The notes beneath the pieces were generated by a model that was not told the origin of the DNA, did no database searches, and worked only from the letters and a program-made list of their open reading frames with translations. From Streptomyces odontomachi (GTDB taxonomy: Bacteria; Actinomycetota; Actinomycetes; Streptomycetales; Streptomycetaceae), in the NCBI RefSeq assembly GCF_024435355.1, contig NZ_JAMJWG010000014.1, positions 235,309 through 299,308 on the forward strand: a DNA stretch of 64,000 bases, read 5' to 3'. Positions 11,138 through 20,201 of this stretch are shown here, one piece after another. Every line of letters begins with the position of its first letter. Positions within the stretch are counted from its first letter, which is position 1. A program made the position numbers and the translations under genes.

Positions 11138-12390
11138 CCGGCACCGAAGAGACCCAGAACCCCGCCGGGGCCCACCCGGGCGGCAACGCCGCGCTCGCGC
11201 AGCGCTGGCAGGGCGCCCTCATGAACAACTACGGCACCCCGCCGCTGGCCCTGGTGCGCGGCGAGGGCGCCCGGCTCGAGGACGCCGACGGCGCCACCTA
11301 CCTCGACTTCGTCGGGGGGATCGCGGTCAACGCCCTCGGCCACGCCCATCCGGCCGTCGTCGAGGCCGTCAGCCGGCAGATCGCGGCCCTGGGCCATGTC
11401 TCCAACCTCTACGTCGCGGAACCGCCGGTGACGCTCGCCGAGCGGCTGCTCCAGCTCTTCGGCCGGGAAGGACGGGTGTACTTCTGCAACTCGGGCGCCG
11501 AGGCCGTCGAGGGCGCCTTCAAGATCGGCCGGTTGACCGGCCGCCAGCACATGGTCGCCACGCAGGGCGGCTTCCACGGCCGCACCATGGGCGCGCTGGC
11601 CCTGACCGGACAGCCCGCCAAGCAGCAGCCCTTCGTGCCGCTGCCGGGCGATGTCACCCACGTGCCGTACGGGGACGTGGCCGCGCTGCGCGCCGCGGTC
11701 ACCGAACAGACCGCGCTCGTCGTGATCGAGCCCATCCAGGGCGAGAACGGCGTGGTGGTACCGCCCGCCGGGTACCTCAAGGCGGCCCGTGAGATCACCC
11801 GGGCGACCGGCACCCTGCTGGTCCTCGACGAGGTGCAGACCGGCCTGGGAAGGACCGGGCACTGGTTCTCCTACCAGGCGCACGACGGCATCGACCCCGA
11901 CATCGTCACGCTCGCCAAGGGCCTCGGCGGCGGCCTGCCGCTCGGTGCCACGGTCGCCTTCGGTGCCGCCGCCGACCTGCTCGGCCCCGGCCAGCACGGC
12001 ACCACCTTCGGCGGCAACCCGGTGGCCTGCGCGGCCGGCCTCGCGGTGCTGGACACCATCGAGAACGAAGGGTTGCTCGCCAACGTCAAGCGGGCCGAAC
12101 AGCGGCTGCGCGACGGCATCGAGGGCACCGGTGCCACCGCCGGGCGGCATCCGCTGGTCGGGCATGTCAGGGGCGCCGGGCTGCTGCTGGGTATCGTGCT
12201 CACCGAGCCGCTCGCGCGCCACGTGCAACAGGCGGCTCAGGACGCCGGCTTCCTGGTCAACGCGCCCGCCCCCGATGTCGTCCGGCTCATGCCACCGCTC
12301 ACGCTCAGCGACGACGAGGTGGACGCGTTCCTCCAGGCGCTGCCCGGCGTCCTGGACAGGGCGCAGGAGAAGGGCCGAGCCCGGGAGTGA
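11134..12390 (+). CDS. argD: Acetylornithine aminotransferase
   Basis: A 418-residue fold-type I class III aminotransferase converting N-acetylglutamate semialdehyde to N-acetylornithine. The Schiff-base lysine is Lys262 in TLAKGLGGGLPLGA; LVLDEVQTGLGRTG carries the Asp that contacts PLP, and FCNSGAEAVEGAFK binds the phosphate. Typical length. Coupled to argB by a 4-base overlap, with argR 19 bases downstream. Confidence 0.97.
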   Translation: MTGTEETQNPAGAHPGGNAALAQRWQGALMNNYGTPPLALVRGEGARLEDADGATYLDFVGGIAVNALGHAHPAVVEAVSRQIAALGHVSNLYVAEPPVTLAERLLQLFGREGRVYFCNSGAEAVEGAFKIGRLTGRQHMVATQGGFHGRTMGALALTGQPAKQQPFVPLPGDVTHVPYGDVAALRAAVTEQTALVVIEPIQGENGVVVPPAGYLKAAREITRATGTLLVLDEVQTGLGRTGHWFSYQAHDGIDPDIVTLAKGLGGGLPLGATVAFGAAADLLGPGQHGTTFGGNPVACAAGLAVLDTIENEGLLANVKRAEQRLRDGIEGTGATAGRHPLVGHVRGAGLLLGIVLTEPLARHVQQAAQDAGFLVNAPAPDVVRLMPPLTLSDDEVDAFLQALPGVLDRAQEKGRARE

Positions 12391-12409
12391 ACCGGAGAAT
12401 GAGACGACG

Positions 12410-12943
12410 ATGAACCACGCGCAGCACCAGGAACACGAGAACGGGCCTGCCGTTCCGCAGACCCGTACCGCCCGCCACCGCCGCATCGTGGACATTCTCA
12501 ACCGGCAACCGGTGCGCTCCCAGAGCCAGTTGGCGAAGCTCCTGGCGGACGACGGGCTCAGCGTCACCCAGGCCACGCTCTCCCGTGACCTGGACGAGCT
12601 GAACGCGGTGAAGCTGCGCAACGTGGACGGCGATCTCATTTACGCGGTGCCCAGCGAGGGCGGCTTCCGCACGCCGCGCGCCCCGCTGGGCGAGTCCGCC
12701 AAGGAGGAGCGCATGCGGCGGCTCTCCGCGGAGCTGCTGATCTCCGCGGAGGCCTCCGCGAACCTGGTGGTGCTGCGCACCCCGCCCGGCGCCGCCCAGT
12801 TCCTGGCCTCGGCCATCGACCAGGCCGAACTGCACGACATCCTCGGCACCATCGCCGGCGACGACACCCTGCTCCTCATCAGCCGCCACCCAACCGGCGG
12901 CCAGGCACTCGCCGACCACCTCCTCCAGCTGGCCCAAGGCTGA
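12410..12943 (+). CDS. argR: Arginine repressor
   Basis: A 177-residue ArgR. The N-terminal winged helix contains RHRRIVDILNRQPVRSQSQLAKLL and the Ser-Arg recognition helix VTQATLSRDLDEL; the C-terminal domain has the oligomerisation and arginine-binding GTIAGDDTLLLI signature with the tandem Asp. About 20 extra N-terminal residues (His/Gln/Glu-rich) precede the domain. As last gene of argCJBDR it gives autoregulation through the operator before argC, and probably controls argG too. Confidence 0.96.
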   Translation: MNHAQHQEHENGPAVPQTRTARHRRIVDILNRQPVRSQSQLAKLLADDGLSVTQATLSRDLDELNAVKLRNVDGDLIYAVPSEGGFRTPRAPLGESAKEERMRRLSAELLISAEASANLVVLRTPPGAAQFLASAIDQAELHDILGTIAGDDTLLLISRHPTGGQALADHLLQLAQG

Positions 12944-12988
12944 ACGGCGACGGCCGGCGCCCCTGAGGGGGCGGGGCTGCGGCTGCGT

Positions 12989-13160
12989 GCGCCTGAAAAC
13001 GGGGCGCGGGGCTGTGTTTGGTGTGCGGCTTCGCCGCGTGGGCGCGAGCTGTAGGTGGCGCTGGAGGCGCCTGAAAAGGGGCGCGGGGCTGTGTTTGGTG
13101 TGCGGCTTCGCCGCGTGGGCGCGAGCCGTAGGTGGCGCCGAAGGCGCCTGAAAAGGGGCG
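12989..13160. repeat. 77/78-bp tandem repeat downstream of argR
   Basis: Units begin at 12989, 13067 and 13144 (the last one partial). Each begins GCGCCTGAAAA, continues through GGGGCGCGGGG and contains the hairpin-forming GCGGCTTCGCCGC. Units one and two differ at only a few positions. It lies in the convergent space between argR and a minus-strand transporter gene. Confidence 0.8.
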
Positions 13161-13323
13161 CGGGGAACTGCGCGAGCAACCCCCACCGGCCGATGGTCCG
13201 GACACGACAGAAACCGCCCCACCGGAACGGTGACGACCTGACGGGTCTCGTCGTGGCCGAGGGCACAGCCCCCCGCGCCCCACCGGGAGGGGACACCGGG
13301 GGCGGACCCGCCAGGAGCCACCC
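13153..13323. repeat. Streptomyces-type intergenic element (inverted copy)
   Basis: Starts with GGGGCGCGGGGAACTGCGCGAG and continues with a GACAGAAACCGCCCC core that matches the reverse complement of the elements at 18596-18724 and 18813-18938. No gene is visible here. It runs up to the stop of the transporter gene. Confidence 0.65.
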
Positions 13324-14325
13324 CTAGGGTCGCCGGCGTGCCATCCACGCCGCGACCACGGCCCCGGAGACGTTGTGCCAGACGGAGAAGATCGCCGACG
13401 GCAACGCCGCAAGCGGGCTGAAGTGGGCCGTGGCCAGCGACGCGGCGAGGCCGGAGTTCTGCATGCCGACCTCGAAGGCCATGGCTCGCGCGGATGGCTT
13501 GCCGAGCCGGGCCAGCGCCCCGGCACCGTATCCGAGCGCGAGCCCCAGACCGTTGTGCAGCACCACCGCGAGCAGCACCAGCGCGGCCGCCGACTTGATG
13601 GCCTCCGCGCTGCCGGCCACCACCACGGCCACGATGACCGACACGGTCAACGCGGACAGCCACGGCAGCACACCGAGCACCCGGCCCAGGTACCGGCCGA
13701 AGAGGAACCGGATGACCAGGCCGCCGAGCACCGGCAGCAGCACCGTCTTGAGGATGTCGGTGACCATCGCCGAGGCGTCCACCGGCAGGAACTCGCCCGC
13801 GAGCAGCAGCGTCAGCGGCGGGGTGAGCAGCGGTGCCAGGACGGTCGAGACGGTGGCCACGGAAACCGAGAGCGCCACGTCGCCGCGGGCCAGGTACGTC
13901 ACCACGTTCGAGGCGGTGCCGCTGGGCGCGCAGCCGACCAGGATGACACCGGCGGCAAGCTGCGGCGAGAGCCCCAGCGCATGGGCGATCAGCCAGCCGA
14001 GCCCCGGCATGATCACGTAGTGTGCGACCAGCCCGAGCCCGACGGCCCACGGCCGCTTCGCCACGCCCCTGAAGTCCAGCGGCGTCATCGTCAGGCCCAT
14101 GCAGAACATGACGACGCCCAGCAGGTACGGCACATCGGTGCCCCACCCGCTGAACGTGCCCGGTGCGATCATGCCCGCCGCGCCCGCGGCGAGGACCAGC
14201 AGGGGGAAGACGGTGACGGCACGGCGGGCCGCCCGGTCGTCGGCGCGCGTGGTGGCGGGGTCCGGCCGCGGCTCCGTCGGGGTGGCGGGCGATGCGGGTT
14301 CGGGGTGTTCGGGCTCAGTGTGCAC
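13324..14325 (-). CDS. Bile acid:sodium symporter family (BASS/SbtA-like) transporter
   Basis: A 333-residue integral membrane protein, about ten membrane segments after a 35-residue charged N-terminus. BASS family motifs are clear: GCAPSGTASNVVTYLARGD in the first half and FEVGMQNSGLA in the second half, the two crossover regions that bind sodium and substrate. Members carry bile acids, pantoate, pyruvate and other organic anions; the substrate here is unknown. GTG start. Confidence 0.9.
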   Translation of the reverse strand: MHTEPEHPEPASPATPTEPRPDPATTRADDRAARRAVTVFPLLVLAAGAAGMIAPGTFSGWGTDVPYLLGVVMFCMGLTMTPLDFRGVAKRPWAVGLGLVAHYVIMPGLGWLIAHALGLSPQLAAGVILVGCAPSGTASNVVTYLARGDVALSVSVATVSTVLAPLLTPPLTLLLAGEFLPVDASAMVTDILKTVLLPVLGGLVIRFLFGRYLGRVLGVLPWLSALTVSVIVAVVVAGSAEAIKSAAALVLLAVVLHNGLGLALGYGAGALARLGKPSARAMAFEVGMQNSGLAASLATAHFSPLAALPSAIFSVWHNVSGAVVAAWMARRRP

Positions 14326-14421
14326 GGCGGCGATGCAACGCTTCCGTGGCGGCTACATGCAACCACGTCTCGGTATGTGGGCGGGTGCCCCGCATGTGGT
14401 CGCGCGCCCCGCGGGCCACCG

Positions 14422-15009
<588 letters not shown>

Positions 15010-15112
15010 GGCCCCGATTATTCGCGCCGTTCGTTCGGCTGTCTAAGGATATCGGTGGAGTATGTGGAGTGTCTCGACTGGCGGGACGTGTCGGCCGCGC
15101 GACCATGGACGC

Positions 15113-15559
15113 ATGGCGAGCCGAGGAGAGCACAGCGCGACGCACAAGAGCGGCACCCAGCGACAGGCGGGCCAGGCGGGACGGGGCACCCACGGCCCCG
15201 CGCGCCAGGTCCACGCCCGCCGCATCTACGACTCCGCGGAGCCGGCCGACGGGGCGCGGGTGCTCGTCGACCGGCTGTGGCCGCGCGGCCTGGCCAAGGC
15301 CGAGGCGCCGCTCGACAACTGGCTGAAGCAGGTGGCTCCGTCCAACGACCTGCGCACGTGGTACCGGCACGATCCCGACCGGTACGACGAGTTCCGTGCG
15401 CGGTACCAGGCGGAGCTCGCCGAGCCGGAGCGCGCCGAGGCGCTCGACCAGCTGCGGGACATGGCGGCCGCGGGCCCGCTGACCCTGCTCACCGCCACGA
15501 AGGATGTTCCGCACAGCCATGTCCAGGTGCTCCTGGACGAGCTGACCGACGGCGGCTGA
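15113..15559 (+). CDS. DUF488 family protein
   Basis: A 148-residue protein with the full DUF488 signature: a RRIYDSAEPADGARVLVDRLWPRG opening, PSNDLRTWYRHDPDRYDEFRARY in the middle and a LTLLTATKDVPHSHVQVLLDEL end. About 30 residues of basic, disordered sequence precede the domain, so a later start is possible. Function unknown; the family is widespread in bacteria. Confidence 0.88.
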   Translation: MASRGEHSATHKSGTQRQAGQAGRGTHGPARQVHARRIYDSAEPADGARVLVDRLWPRGLAKAEAPLDNWLKQVAPSNDLRTWYRHDPDRYDEFRARYQAELAEPERAEALDQLRDMAAAGPLTLLTATKDVPHSHVQVLLDELTDGG

Positions 15560-15689
15560 GCCCACCGACCGGCCCCCCGGGCGCCCACTCCGTACCCGCT
15601 CGTCGAGCATCCCTTCCCCCTCCCCGGAGGCCTCTCGCGCGCCCGGGGACCTGCCCGACACGCCACCGACCTGCATCTTCATACCCAGA

Positions 15690-15726
15690 TTGACGAACCA
15701 TGCAGAGCAGTGCATACTCATGCATG
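15690..15726 (+). promoter_or_regulatory. argG promoter overlapped by an ARG-box-like palindrome
   Basis: TTGACG (15690-15695) and CATACT (15713-15718) lie 17 bases apart. The imperfect palindrome TGCATACTCATGCA (15711-15724) covers the -10 element, and further TGCA half-sites occur at 15701 and 15735. This matches the TGCATA/CATGCA style of the argC operator, so ArgR repression of argG is a reasonable inference. Confidence 0.7.
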
Positions 15727-15755
15727 TCAGCGAATGCACTGTGAGGGAGACACCC

Positions 15756-16949
15756 GTGACCGAGCGCGTCGTACTCGCCTATTCGGGCGGCCTGGACACC
15801 TCCGTCGCCATCGGCTGGATCGCCGAGGAGACGGGCGCCGAGGTCATCGCCGTCGCCGTGGACGTCGGCCAGGGCGGCGAGGACCTGGACGTCATCCGCA
15901 AGCGCGCGCTCGCCTGCGGTGCCGTCGAAGCCGAGGTCGCCGACGCTAAGGACGAGTTCGCCGACCAGTACTGCGTTCCGGCGATCAAGGCCAACGCCCT
16001 GTACATGGACCGCTACCCGCTGGTCTCCGCGCTGTCCCGGCCCGCCATCGTCAAGCACCTCGTCGCGGCCGCCCAGAAGCACGGCGCCGGCACGGTCGCG
16101 CACGGCTGCACCGGCAAGGGCAACGACCAGGTCCGCTTCGAGGCCGGCATCGTCGCCCTCGCCCCCGACCTCAAGTGCATCGCCCCGGTCCGCGACTACG
16201 CGATGACCCGGGACAAGGCGATCGCCTTCTGCGAGGAGAAGGGCCTGCCGATCGCGACCTCCAAGAAGTCCCCGTACTCGATCGACCAGAACGTCTTCGG
16301 ACGCGCCATCGAGACCGGCTTCCTGGAGGACATCTGGAACTCCCCGATCGAGGACATCTACGAGTACACCCAGGACCCGTCCGTCCCGCGGGAGCCCGAC
16401 GAGGTCGTCATCTCCTTCAAGGAGGGCGTCCCGGTCGCGATCGACGGCAAGCCCGTCACCCCGCTCCAGGCCGTCCAGCTGCTGAACGAGCGGGCCGGCG
16501 CCCAGGGCATCGGCCGGATCGACATGGTCGAGGACCGTCTCGTCGGCATCAAGTCCCGTGAGGTCTACGAGGCGCCCGGCGCGATCGCCCTGATCACCGC
16601 CCACCAGGAGCTGGAGAACGTCACCGTCGAGCGCGAGCTGGCCCGCTACAAGCGGCAGGTCGAGCAGCGCTGGGGCGAGCTGGTCTACGACGGCCTGTGG
16701 TTCTCCCCGCTCAAGCGCGCCCTGGACGGCTTCATCAACGAGGCCAACCAGCACGTCACCGGCGACATCCGGATGACCATGCACGGCGGCCGCGCCGTCG
16801 TCACCGGCCGGCGCTCCGACGCCTCCCTCTACGACTTCAACCTGGCCACCTACGACACGGGTGACACCTTCGACCAGTCCAAGGCGCAGGGCTTCATCGA
16901 GATCTTCGGGCTCTCGCAGAAGATCGCCGCCCAGCGCGACCTGGCCTGA
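15756..16949 (+). CDS. argG: Argininosuccinate synthase
   Basis: A 397-residue ATP-dependent ligase joining citrulline and aspartate. The N-terminal pyrophosphatase-type loop is LAYSGGLDTSVA, and AHGCTGKGNDQVRFE is the conserved citrulline/aspartate site. The GTG start is preceded by a GAGGGAGA ribosome site. Normal length. It lies in line with argH, separated by a hairpin. In S. coelicolor argG is, as I recall, far from argH, so the linkage here would be a difference between species. Confidence 0.97.
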   Translation: MTERVVLAYSGGLDTSVAIGWIAEETGAEVIAVAVDVGQGGEDLDVIRKRALACGAVEAEVADAKDEFADQYCVPAIKANALYMDRYPLVSALSRPAIVKHLVAAAQKHGAGTVAHGCTGKGNDQVRFEAGIVALAPDLKCIAPVRDYAMTRDKAIAFCEEKGLPIATSKKSPYSIDQNVFGRAIETGFLEDIWNSPIEDIYEYTQDPSVPREPDEVVISFKEGVPVAIDGKPVTPLQAVQLLNERAGAQGIGRIDMVEDRLVGIKSREVYEAPGAIALITAHQELENVTVERELARYKRQVEQRWGELVYDGLWFSPLKRALDGFINEANQHVTGDIRMTMHGGRAVVTGRRSDASLYDFNLATYDTGDTFDQSKAQGFIEIFGLSQKIAAQRDLA

Positions 16950-17011
16950 AGCCACCGACCCGGCCGAGGTCACCCATAGGCGCCCGGAAGCCCCGGACGT
17001 CATAGCCTGGC

Positions 17012-17046
17012 AACCGCCTCCCCGTCTCCTCTACGGGGAGGCGGTT
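17012..17046 (+). terminator. 14-bp perfect hairpin between argG and argH
   Basis: Arms 17012-17025 and 17033-17046 are perfectly complementary with a 7-base CTCCTCT loop. No long T-run follows, which is usual in high-GC terminators. It probably ends or attenuates argG transcription before argH. Confidence 0.75.
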
Positions 17047-17112
17047 CGTATCTCAACCCCTGCGCCGGGCCGGCCGGTCCTGCGGGGACTCCCGGATGCA
17101 AGGAGCAGTGCA

Positions 17113-18543
17113 GTGAGCAGCAGCAACGGTGACGTACGGCTCTGGGGCGGCCGGTTCGCCGACGGCCCCGCCGAGGCCCTGGCCCGGCTCTCGGCCTCCG
17201 TACACTTCGACTGGCGGCTCGCCCCGTACGACATCGCCGGCTCCCGCGCCCACGCCCGCGTCCTGCACAAGGCGGGGCTGCTGACCGAGGACGAGCTGGA
17301 GCGGATGCTCGCCGGACTCGACCGGCTCGCGGCCGACGTCGCCGACGGCTCCTTCACCGGCACCATCGCCGACGAGGACGTGCACACCGCCCTGGAGCGC
17401 GGCCTGCTGGAACGCCTCGGCACCGACCTCGGCGGCAAGCTGCGCGCCGGACGCTCCCGCAACGACCAGGTCGCCACCCTCTTCCGGATGTACCTGCGCG
17501 ACCACGCCCGCATCATCGGCGGCCTGATCACCGATCTTCAGGAGGCGCTGGTCGGCCTCGCCGAGGCCCACCCGGACGTCGCCATGCCGGGCCGTACGCA
17601 TCTCCAGCACGCCCAGCCGGTGCTCTTCGCGCACCACGTCCTGGCCCACGTTCAGGCCCTGTCCCGGGACGCGGAGCGGCTGCGGCAGTGGGACGAGCGC
17701 ACCGCCGTCTCGCCGTACGGCTCGGGCGCCCTGGCCGGCTCCTCCCTGGGCCTGGACCCGGAGGCGGTCGCCGCCGACCTCGGCTTCGAGCGCGGCTCGG
17801 CCGCCAACTCCATCGACGGCACGGCCGCGCGGGACTTCGTCGCCGAGTTCGCCTTCGTCACGGCGATGATCGGGATCGACCTGTCCCGTATCGCCGAGGA
17901 GGTCATCATCTGGAACACGAAGGAGTTCTCCTTCGTCACCCTCCACGACGCGTTCTCGACCGGCTCGTCGATCATGCCGCAGAAGAAGAACCCGGACATC
18001 GCCGAGCTGGCCCGCGGCAAGTCCGGCCGGCTGATCGGCAACCTCACGGGCTTGCTGGCGACGTTGAAGGCCCTGCCGCTGGCCTACAACCGCGACCTCC
18101 AGGAGGACAAGGAGCCGGTCTTCGACTCCTGCGACCAGCTGGAGGTCCTGCTGCCCGCCTTCACCGGCATGATGGCCACCCTCACGGTGCACCGCGAGCG
18201 CATGGAGGAGCTGGCCCCGGCAGGCTTCTCCCTGGCCACGGACATCGCGGAGTGGCTCGTCAAGCAGGGTGTGCCGTTCCGGGTGGCGCACGAGGTGGCC
18301 GGCGAGTGCGTGAAGGCGGCGGAGGCCGAGGGCAAGGAACTCGACGAGCTGACCGACGACCAGTTCGCGAAGATCTCGGCCCACCTCACCCCCGAGGTCC
18401 GCACGGTCCTGAACGTCCCCGGCGCCCTCGCCTCCCGCGACGGCCGCGGCGGCACGGCACCCGCGGCGGTGACGGCACAACTGGCCGAGGTGAAGCACGA
18501 CCTGACCCTCCAGCGCACCTGGGCCACGGCCCGCAACGCGTAG
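17113..18543 (+). CDS. argH: Argininosuccinate lyase
   Basis: A 476-residue fumarase-superfamily lyase that releases arginine and fumarate. The signature loop with the catalytic Ser is SSIMPQKKNPD; GRSRNDQVATLFR and TVHL-type PGRTHLQHAQPVLF are the other active-site regions. The GTG start (17113) follows an AAGGAGCAG ribosome site. The sequence after 450 ends with KHDLTLQRTWATARNA. Last gene of the arginine pathway in the window. Confidence 0.97.
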   Translation: MSSSNGDVRLWGGRFADGPAEALARLSASVHFDWRLAPYDIAGSRAHARVLHKAGLLTEDELERMLAGLDRLAADVADGSFTGTIADEDVHTALERGLLERLGTDLGGKLRAGRSRNDQVATLFRMYLRDHARIIGGLITDLQEALVGLAEAHPDVAMPGRTHLQHAQPVLFAHHVLAHVQALSRDAERLRQWDERTAVSPYGSGALAGSSLGLDPEAVAADLGFERGSAANSIDGTAARDFVAEFAFVTAMIGIDLSRIAEEVIIWNTKEFSFVTLHDAFSTGSSIMPQKKNPDIAELARGKSGRLIGNLTGLLATLKALPLAYNRDLQEDKEPVFDSCDQLEVLLPAFTGMMATLTVHRERMEELAPAGFSLATDIAEWLVKQGVPFRVAHEVAGECVKAAEAEGKELDELTDDQFAKISAHLTPEVRTVLNVPGALASRDGRGGTAPAAVTAQLAEVKHDLTLQRTWATARNA

Positions 18544-18595
18544 CACGCAGGGCGCGTGCGGCGCCAATTTTTGCGGGGTGCCCCCGTCCCACCCA

Positions 18596-18724
18596 GGGGC
18601 GCGGGGAACTGCGCGACCGGCCTTGACGAGACCGTTGGTTCGTCACTGTCCGGAGGGGGCTGTTTCTGTCGCTTGTGACCCGCCGGCGGGTGGCGGGTTG
18701 CTCGCGCAGTTCCCCGCGCCCCTT
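18596..18724. repeat. Intergenic inverted-repeat element, copy A
   Basis: A ca. 129-bp element bounded by GGGGCGCGGGGAACTGCGCGA and its near-perfect inverse CTCGCGCAGTTCCCCGCGCCCC. The core contains GGGGGCTGTTTCTGTCG. It sits in the convergent argH/acyltransferase gap. Confidence 0.8.
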
Positions 18725-18812
18725 ATGGGGCGTCTGCGGCGCCAATCGGGTTGCGTGTCCCCGTGGGGCGGCTGCGGCGCCACTTTGGGGCGGGGTGTCC
18801 TCGGCCCACCTA

Positions 18813-18938
18813 GGGGCGCGGGGAACTGCGCGACCGGCCCTGACGAGACCGTTGGTCCGTCACCGTCCCGAGGGGGCTGTTTCTGTCGCCGTGAGCCACC
18901 GGCCGATGGCGGGCTGGTCGCGCGATTCCCCGCACCCC
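18813..18938. repeat. Intergenic inverted-repeat element, copy B
   Basis: Same orientation and arms as copy A with the same GGGGGCTGTTTCTGTCG core, and about 85% visually matching; the right arm is slightly decayed (GCGCGATTCCCCGCACCCC). The two copies are separated by about 90 bases. Nothing else is seen in the rest of 18544-19037. Confidence 0.78.
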
Positions 18939-19037
18939 TTGATAGGCCGCTTGCGGCCGCCTGCACACCCGCTCACCCCACACCTCAGGGGGCGTAGGCC
19001 GCCCCCTGAGCGGGCGGCACCCCCGACCGGCTCCCGT

Positions 19038-19754
19038 TCAGGCCGCCTTCGCCTTGGTCGCGTACATGTCCACGTACTCCTGCCCGGACAGCTCCATGAC
19101 CTCCGCCATCACCGAGTCCGTCACGGCGCGCAGCACATAGCGGTCGCGGTCCATGCCGTCGTAGCGGGAGAACTCCATCGGCATGCCGAAGCGGACCGTC
19201 ACCCGACCCGGGCGCGGCATGCCCGAGCCGCCCGGCTGGAGCTTGTCCGTGCCGATCATGGCGAACGGCACCACCGGCGCGCCGGTCATCAGCGTCAGCC
19301 GGGCGATGCCGGTGCGACCCCGGTAGAGGCGCCCGTCGGGGGAGCGGGTGCCCTCGGGGTAGATGCCGAAGATCCTGCCCTCTTCCAGTACCCGGCGACC
19401 GGTCATCAGCGCGGCCACGCCGCCGTTCGCGCCGTCCCGGTCCACCGGGATCATGCCGACGCCGGTGAAGAACCAGGCCATGAGCCGGCCCTTGATGCCC
19501 TTGCCGGTGACGTACTCGTCCTTGCCGATGAAGACGACCTGACGGCGGCAGACGATCGGCAGGATGATCGAGTCGATGAAGGTGAGGTGGTTCCCGGCCA
19601 GGATCACCGGACCGGAGGCGGGGATGTGCTCGGCGCCTTCCACCCGCGGGCGGAACATCAAGCGCAGGATCGGCTGGAGCACTGCCTTCAAGAAGGCGAA
19701 ACGGGACAACGGACCCTCCGGGGTCAAGCGAATCGATGGCTGCGCCTCATGCAC
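19038..19754 (-). CDS. 1-acyl-glycerol-3-phosphate acyltransferase family protein (PlsC-like)
   Basis: A 238-residue membrane-associated acyltransferase. The catalytic NHxxxxD is GNHLTFIDS, and the substrate/phosphate block is GIYPEGTRSPDGRLYRGRTG; APVVPFAMIG is the third motif. It probably acylates lysophosphatidate or another lysolipid in the cytoplasmic membrane. GTG start at 19754; a start about 20 residues later would still leave the full domain. It is divergent from the glycerophosphodiesterase gene, which may have a related lipid role. Confidence 0.9.
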   Translation of the reverse strand: MHEAQPSIRLTPEGPLSRFAFLKAVLQPILRLMFRPRVEGAEHIPASGPVILAGNHLTFIDSIILPIVCRRQVVFIGKDEYVTGKGIKGRLMAWFFTGVGMIPVDRDGANGGVAALMTGRRVLEEGRIFGIYPEGTRSPDGRLYRGRTGIARLTLMTGAPVVPFAMIGTDKLQPGGSGMPRPGRVTVRFGMPMEFSRYDGMDRDRYVLRAVTDSVMAEVMELSGQEYVDMYATKAKAA

Positions 19755-20097
19755 ATCCGCGGAAGTCTCCGCAGGTGAGGACGATACTCGTCAGGCCGCG
19801 GCGATTGCACATCGGTCATACGCCGGATACGCAGCCGTGACGGAGAATCCGGGATTTCGGGAAATCCGCGGCACAGCCGTCATCTCCGGAGCACAGCGCG
19901 ACCGCGGGTGGTCGCGCGACCCGGGACCGTGCGCGGGGCGGCGGGGCCCGTTCGGCGGTGTGACGTGGATCCTCCGGTTGGCCCTTGCGTGAGGTGCACG
20001 TGCCGGACGTCGACGAACGACCGGGGCGCTGGGCGTCCACCGCCGGGCGGGCCTGCGACCCGTCGCTCACCGGCCGACACCCACGTGTTCCGCCACA

Positions 20098-20131
20098 GGT
20101 CCCCCACCCGTCACCCGGGTACCCCTACGAT
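20098..20131 (+). promoter_or_regulatory. Candidate PhoP-type box and -10 for the glycerophosphodiesterase gene
   Basis: Two adjacent 11-base units, GGTCCCCCACC (20098-20108) and CGTCACCCGGG (20109-20119), resemble Streptomyces PHO-box units (GTTCACC-like). A TACGAT -10 lies at 20126-20131, so the box would replace the -35. This is a visual match only. Confidence 0.4.
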
Positions 20132-20201
20132 CGCAGCGCTTTGACATGTGCGGAGCACGAACGAAGCGGTACGGGCAGGGCAGTGCACGGGAGGAGTGCC
20201 C

